A DNA stretch of 7,926 bases from Caldifarciminota bacterium (GTDB lineage: Bacteria > Hydrothermota > Tepidihabitantia > Tepidihabitantales > Tepidihabitantaceae). The position numbers and the translations under genes are program-made. Under the pieces are notes generated by a model. That model was not told where the DNA came from. It did no database searches and worked only from the letters and a program-made list of their open reading frames with translations. Where the stretch lies: assembly GCA_016935775.1 (NCBI GenBank), contig JAFGQF010000176.1:1-7926 (forward strand), given 5' to 3'. Shown piece by piece: positions 5,092 to 7,926 of this stretch. How positions within the stretch are numbered: position 1 is the first letter of the stretch; every line of letters begins with the position of its first letter.

Positions 5092-7862
5092 GCCTGCTGG
5101 TCGCGCTGCTGCTCTGCGGCCAGTTGCCCGGGACGTTCACCCCGGACCCGCGCCTCGACTGGCACACCCTGCCGACCGACCGCTTCCGGGTCCACTTCGC
5201 CGCGCGCGGCGCGCCCGACCCGGCGACCGAGGCGCTGGCCCGGAGAATCGCCGGCATCGCCGAGGCGGTGGCCGACAGCTTCGAACAGGCCGGCGTGCCC
5301 CGGCCGGCCGGGCCGGTGGATGTCGTCGTCGCCGACGTCCAGGACCGGCCCAACGGCTGGGCGTCGCCCCTGCCCCGCAACACCATCACCCTGTTCCCGG
5401 TTTTGCCCTCGGGCGACCGGGTCGGGTTCGACGACTGGCTCTGGACGCTCTTCGCCCACGAGTACGCCCACGTCGAGCAGCTCGACCGCGCCACCGGTCC
5501 GACCGCGGCCCTGCGCCGCGTCTTCGGCCGAATCATCCTGACCGCGCCGCTCGCCCCGGTCTGGCTGCTCGAGGGCTACGCCCAGCTCTGGGAAACCCGG
5601 CTTTCAGGCTACGGCCGGCTGGGCTCGAGCGAGTACGAGATGCTGCTGCGCGCCGCCGCGCTCCAGGACCGGCTGCTGCCCGCGGACCGCTGCGTCACCT
5701 ACGAGCTCGAATCGTGGCCCGGCGGGCTCGCCCCGTACCTCCACGGCGGGATGTTCAGCGAGTGGCTGGACCGGCTCCCGACCCGCGACTCGTCGGCCGG
5801 CGACGGCTGGGAAGCCTACAACCGGGCCCGCGGGCGGCTGCCGCCGTTCACCGAGCAACCGGCGTCCCGCCGGACCTGGGGCCGCGGTTTCGCCGCGCTG
5901 TGGCCGGAATGGCAGGCGTCGGCCCGGGCCGAAGCCGAAAGCGCCCGGCAGGCAATCGCGCGCGCGCCGGTGACTCCCCTGCGCTGGCTCACGAACGAGG
6001 GCTGGAACGCGGGCAGCCCGTGCTGGTCTGACGGCGAACTGCTCTACCTGTCGCGCGACCGGTCCGAGTACCCTTCCATCCGCGCGCTCGACACCGCCAC
6101 CGGCCGCACCCGGGTCCTGCACCAGGCCCAGGTGCACGGCACGCTCAGCCTGTCGCCCGACGGCCGGACCCTCGCCTTCAGCCGGCACGACATCGGCCCG
6201 GATTTCCACGAACGGTCCGGGTTATGGCTGCTCGACCTCGCCACCCTGGCGGCGCGGCCGATTCTCCCGGGCCGGCGGCTGCGCGACCCCGACTTCTCGC
6301 CCGACGGCCGCCGGCTGGCCGCGGTCCTGGTTCGCGCCGGCGGCGACGCGCTGGTGACGATTGACCTCGAATCGGGCCGGCTCTCGCTCCTGCTCGACCC
6401 GGACGAGCCGACCGGGTTCAGCTCGCCGCGCTTCTCGCCCTCGGGCCGCTGGCTGGCGTTCGGCATCAACCGGCCCGAGGGACGGCCCGATATCGAGCTG
6501 CTCGACCTCGAGCGCGGCTGGCGCGTGCCGGTGACCGACGACGCGGCCAACGACCTGTCGCCCTGCTGGTCGCGCGACGGCAGGCGACTCTACTTCATCT
6601 CCGACCGCGACGGCGTGTTCAACCTCCACGCCCGGGACATCGCCACCGGCCGAACCGTCCGCTGCACCAACGTGCTGACCGGGGTGTTCGAGCCGGCGGT
6701 CGCGCCCTCGGACAGCCTGCTGGCGCTGGTCGGCTGCTCGGCCCGCGGCTTCGACATCGCCCTGCTGCCGGTCCGGCCGAAAGACTGGCAACCGGCAGCC
6801 GAACCAGACCCGCCCCACCCGGCGACCGCGCCCCGCTGGCAGCCGGCCGACGGGCCGGTTTGCGCCTACTCGGCCCTGCCCGGGCTGACGCCGGCACTCT
6901 GGTTCCCGCTCGCCCTGCCCGCCGGCGGCTGGCAGGCCGGCGCCTTCACCTTCGGCTGGGACCCGCTTCACTTCCACGAGTACATCCTGGCCGCGGGCTG
7001 GCGCTTCTCGGGCACGCCCTTCCTGGCGCTCGACTACACGCTCACCCGGTTCCGGCCGCGGCTCCGGCTGTCCGCCGACCTCGACCTCGACCGCCGCGAC
7101 CTGGCCCTGGACATCGAATTGCCCTTCCCGGCCACCCGGCGCAGCACCCGGCTGGCGTTCGGGACCGGGCTGGTTCACGACAGCCAGGCCCGGACCCGCT
7201 TCTCGCTCGGCATCGCCACCTCGACCGCGCTCCGGTTCCGGGGCCAGCCGGCGCCGACCGAGGGCGCAATCCTCGGCCTGGAGTCGCGGCTGGAGTCGCG
7301 CGCGCTCGCCGGCGCCCGCGACCGGGTCCGCGTCGCCGGCTACTGCGTGCAGTTCATCGAACCCTGGCCCGACGCCTCGCTCCGGCTCGAGGCCGCGGCC
7401 GCGACCGCGTTCGGCGACCGTTCGGCCGACAGCGCCTGGGTTATCGCCCCCGGGCCGGGCGTGCTCGCGGTCCGGGGCTGGCCGGCCGCTTCCGCGCCCT
7501 GCCGGACCGTCACCGGCCTGCGGGCCGAACTGCGCGTGACCGCCTGGCAGCCCGAGCGCGGGCTCGGCACCCTGCCGCTGTTCCTGTCAAGAGTCAGCCT
7601 GGCCGGGTTCGCGGACGGCGCGGCCGGCTGGAACGGGCTGCTGCCCGGCGCGCAGTCCCCGGGACGGCTCGGGACCGGCCTCGAAGCCCGGGCCGAACTG
7701 GTCATCGGCCACCTGCTCCCGGTCACGCTCACGGCCGGGGCCGCGACCCCGGTCCTGCCGCGCCCGCTCGGAAGCCACCAGTTGTATCTCGAAGTCGGCA
7801 GCCGGTTTCTCACCGGCCTGCTGACACGCCCGGATGATGGGCTACTGGTCCTGGAACCCTGA
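5088..7862 (+). CDS. Secreted metallopeptidase-like / PD40 propeller / outer-membrane barrel protein (hypothetical)
   Basis: 924-residue envelope protein without an established name. Residues 1-15 are a short hydrophobic export signal with no basic residue. Residues 30-280 resemble peptidase-MA-type gluzincins: NGWASPLP (89-96), then zinc motif HEYAH (124-128) with Glu125, then WLLEGYAQLWE with Glu162 as likely third ligand 34 residues on. Residues about 300-560 form a TolB/PD40 propeller with blade motifs near 312-322, SPDGRTLAF (356-364), SPDGRRLAA (404-412), SPSGRWLAF (450-458) and SRDGRRLYF (495-503). Residues about 600-910 alternate polar and hydrophobic with many aromatics, as in beta-barrels. 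VRGW (795-798) resembles the VRGF/LRGY loop of Omp85 proteins, and YLEVGSRF (900-907) resembles a final barrel strand. Only one lysine (K565) is present. The ATG overlaps the truD stop (ATGA) and has no clear ribosome site, so coupling is likely. Proteolytic activity is inferred from the motif. Confidence 0.8.
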   Translation: MSLLVALLLCGQLPGTFTPDPRLDWHTLPTDRFRVHFAARGAPDPATEALARRIAGIAEAVADSFEQAGVPRPAGPVDVVVADVQDRPNGWASPLPRNTITLFPVLPSGDRVGFDDWLWTLFAHEYAHVEQLDRATGPTAALRRVFGRIILTAPLAPVWLLEGYAQLWETRLSGYGRLGSSEYEMLLRAAALQDRLLPADRCVTYELESWPGGLAPYLHGGMFSEWLDRLPTRDSSAGDGWEAYNRARGRLPPFTEQPASRRTWGRGFAALWPEWQASARAEAESARQAIARAPVTPLRWLTNEGWNAGSPCWSDGELLYLSRDRSEYPSIRALDTATGRTRVLHQAQVHGTLSLSPDGRTLAFSRHDIGPDFHERSGLWLLDLATLAARPILPGRRLRDPDFSPDGRRLAAVLVRAGGDALVTIDLESGRLSLLLDPDEPTGFSSPRFSPSGRWLAFGINRPEGRPDIELLDLERGWRVPVTDDAANDLSPCWSRDGRRLYFISDRDGVFNLHARDIATGRTVRCTNVLTGVFEPAVAPSDSLLALVGCSARGFDIALLPVRPKDWQPAAEPDPPHPATAPRWQPADGPVCAYSALPGLTPALWFPLALPAGGWQAGAFTFGWDPLHFHEYILAAGWRFSGTPFLALDYTLTRFRPRLRLSADLDLDRRDLALDIELPFPATRRSTRLAFGTGLVHDSQARTRFSLGIATSTALRFRGQPAPTEGAILGLESRLESRALAGARDRVRVAGYCVQFIEPWPDASLRLEAAAATAFGDRSADSAWVIAPGPGVLAVRGWPAASAPCRTVTGLRAELRVTAWQPERGLGTLPLFLSRVSLAGFADGAAGWNGLLPGAQSPGRLGTGLEARAELVIGHLLPVTLTAGAATPVLPRPLGSHQLYLEVGSRFLTGLLTRPDDGLLVLEP

Positions 7863-7899
7863 CGGCCGGGCCGGCGTCAGGCGGTGTCGAACCGGGAAG

Positions 7900-7926
7900 C
7901 TACTTGCCGCAGACCGGGCACTTGAC
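7900..7926 (-). CDS. Possible C-terminus of a convergent gene ending in a zinc-knuckle-like CPVCGK
   Basis: On the minus strand the last eight codons before a TAG (7902-7900) read VKCPVCGK. A CxxCG pair at a protein's end is typical of half a zinc ribbon or knuckle. The rest lies outside the window. The gene would converge on the large envelope gene with 37 bases between stops (7863-7899), which hold no convincing terminator. Another minus-strand frame is open to a TGA at 7879-7877, so this call is tentative. Confidence 0.35.
   Translation of the reverse strand, partial: VKCPVCGK

Noticed and set aside
5094..5120. Lipoprotein signal (LLLC at residues 7-10) in the large envelope protein
   Set aside because: Leu precedes the Cys where Gly, Ala or Ser is needed, and there is no basic n-region, so lipidation is not supported.
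6222..7178. 318-codon minus-strand open frame opposite the propeller and barrel regions
   Set aside because: Antisense shadow with Gly/Arg/Val/Gln-rich composition and no motif, while the plus-strand frame shows clear PD40 repeats.
6860..7837. 325-codon alternative plus-strand frame within the envelope gene
   Set aside because: Pro/Arg/Ala-rich +1 shadow of the barrel-coding region. I see no sign of a real frameshift, since the main frame stays barrel-like to 7862.
7861..7878. Hairpin after the large envelope gene as a terminator
   Set aside because: GACG/CGTC with a bulge and two further pairs, no T-run after it; too weak to claim.

Overview
The window is a very GC-rich (by eye around 70% or more), gene-dense piece of a bacterial chromosome. 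All recognisable genes are housekeeping or cell-envelope genes. I see no insertion sequence, integrase, CRISPR array, tRNA or rRNA. A secreted protein with a predicted outer-membrane barrel implies a diderm (two-membrane) bacterium. The combination of bactofilin, a PEGA-like envelope protein, type II fatty-acid synthesis genes and a large protease/propeller/barrel protein would fit an uncultured lineage of the FCB type or similar. That placement is inference, and nothing here fixes the taxonomy.

Layout: positions 1-2898 are all on the minus strand. In transcription order they are a PEGA-like membrane protein (2898-2389), pyrimidine-nucleoside phosphorylase pdp (2321-1011), a bactofilin (931-572), and the N-terminal 170 codons of fabG (512 to the window edge). 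Positions 3009-7862 are all on the plus strand: fabD, truD, and a 924-residue protein joining a zinc metallopeptidase-like domain, a TolB/PD40 propeller and a C-terminal beta-barrel region. The last 27 bases may hold the end of a convergent gene whose product finishes in a CPVCGK zinc-knuckle-like motif.

The AT-poor background makes regulatory sites stand out. Pdp, the bactofilin and fabD are each preceded by a sigma70-type promoter with TTGACA/T, a 16-bp spacer and TATGAT or TATACT. The PEGA-like gene has a weaker version (TTGACT, 17 bp, TAACAT). Its promoter is divergent from the fabD promoter, and the two -35 regions form a perfect 10-bp inverted repeat. A GC-rich hairpin that looks like a terminator overlaps the stop codon of the PEGA-like gene and sits directly before the pdp promoter.

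Functionally, fabD (malonyl-CoA loading of ACP) and fabG (ketoacyl-ACP reduction) serve fatty-acid synthesis but lie in separate, oppositely oriented units. truD (tRNA pseudouridine-13) follows fabD by 10 bases and overlaps the envelope protein gene by 4 bases, so these three look like one operon. I find no defence, mobile or biosynthetic system. The least ordinary element is the large protease-propeller-barrel protein, which also has only one lysine in 924 residues.
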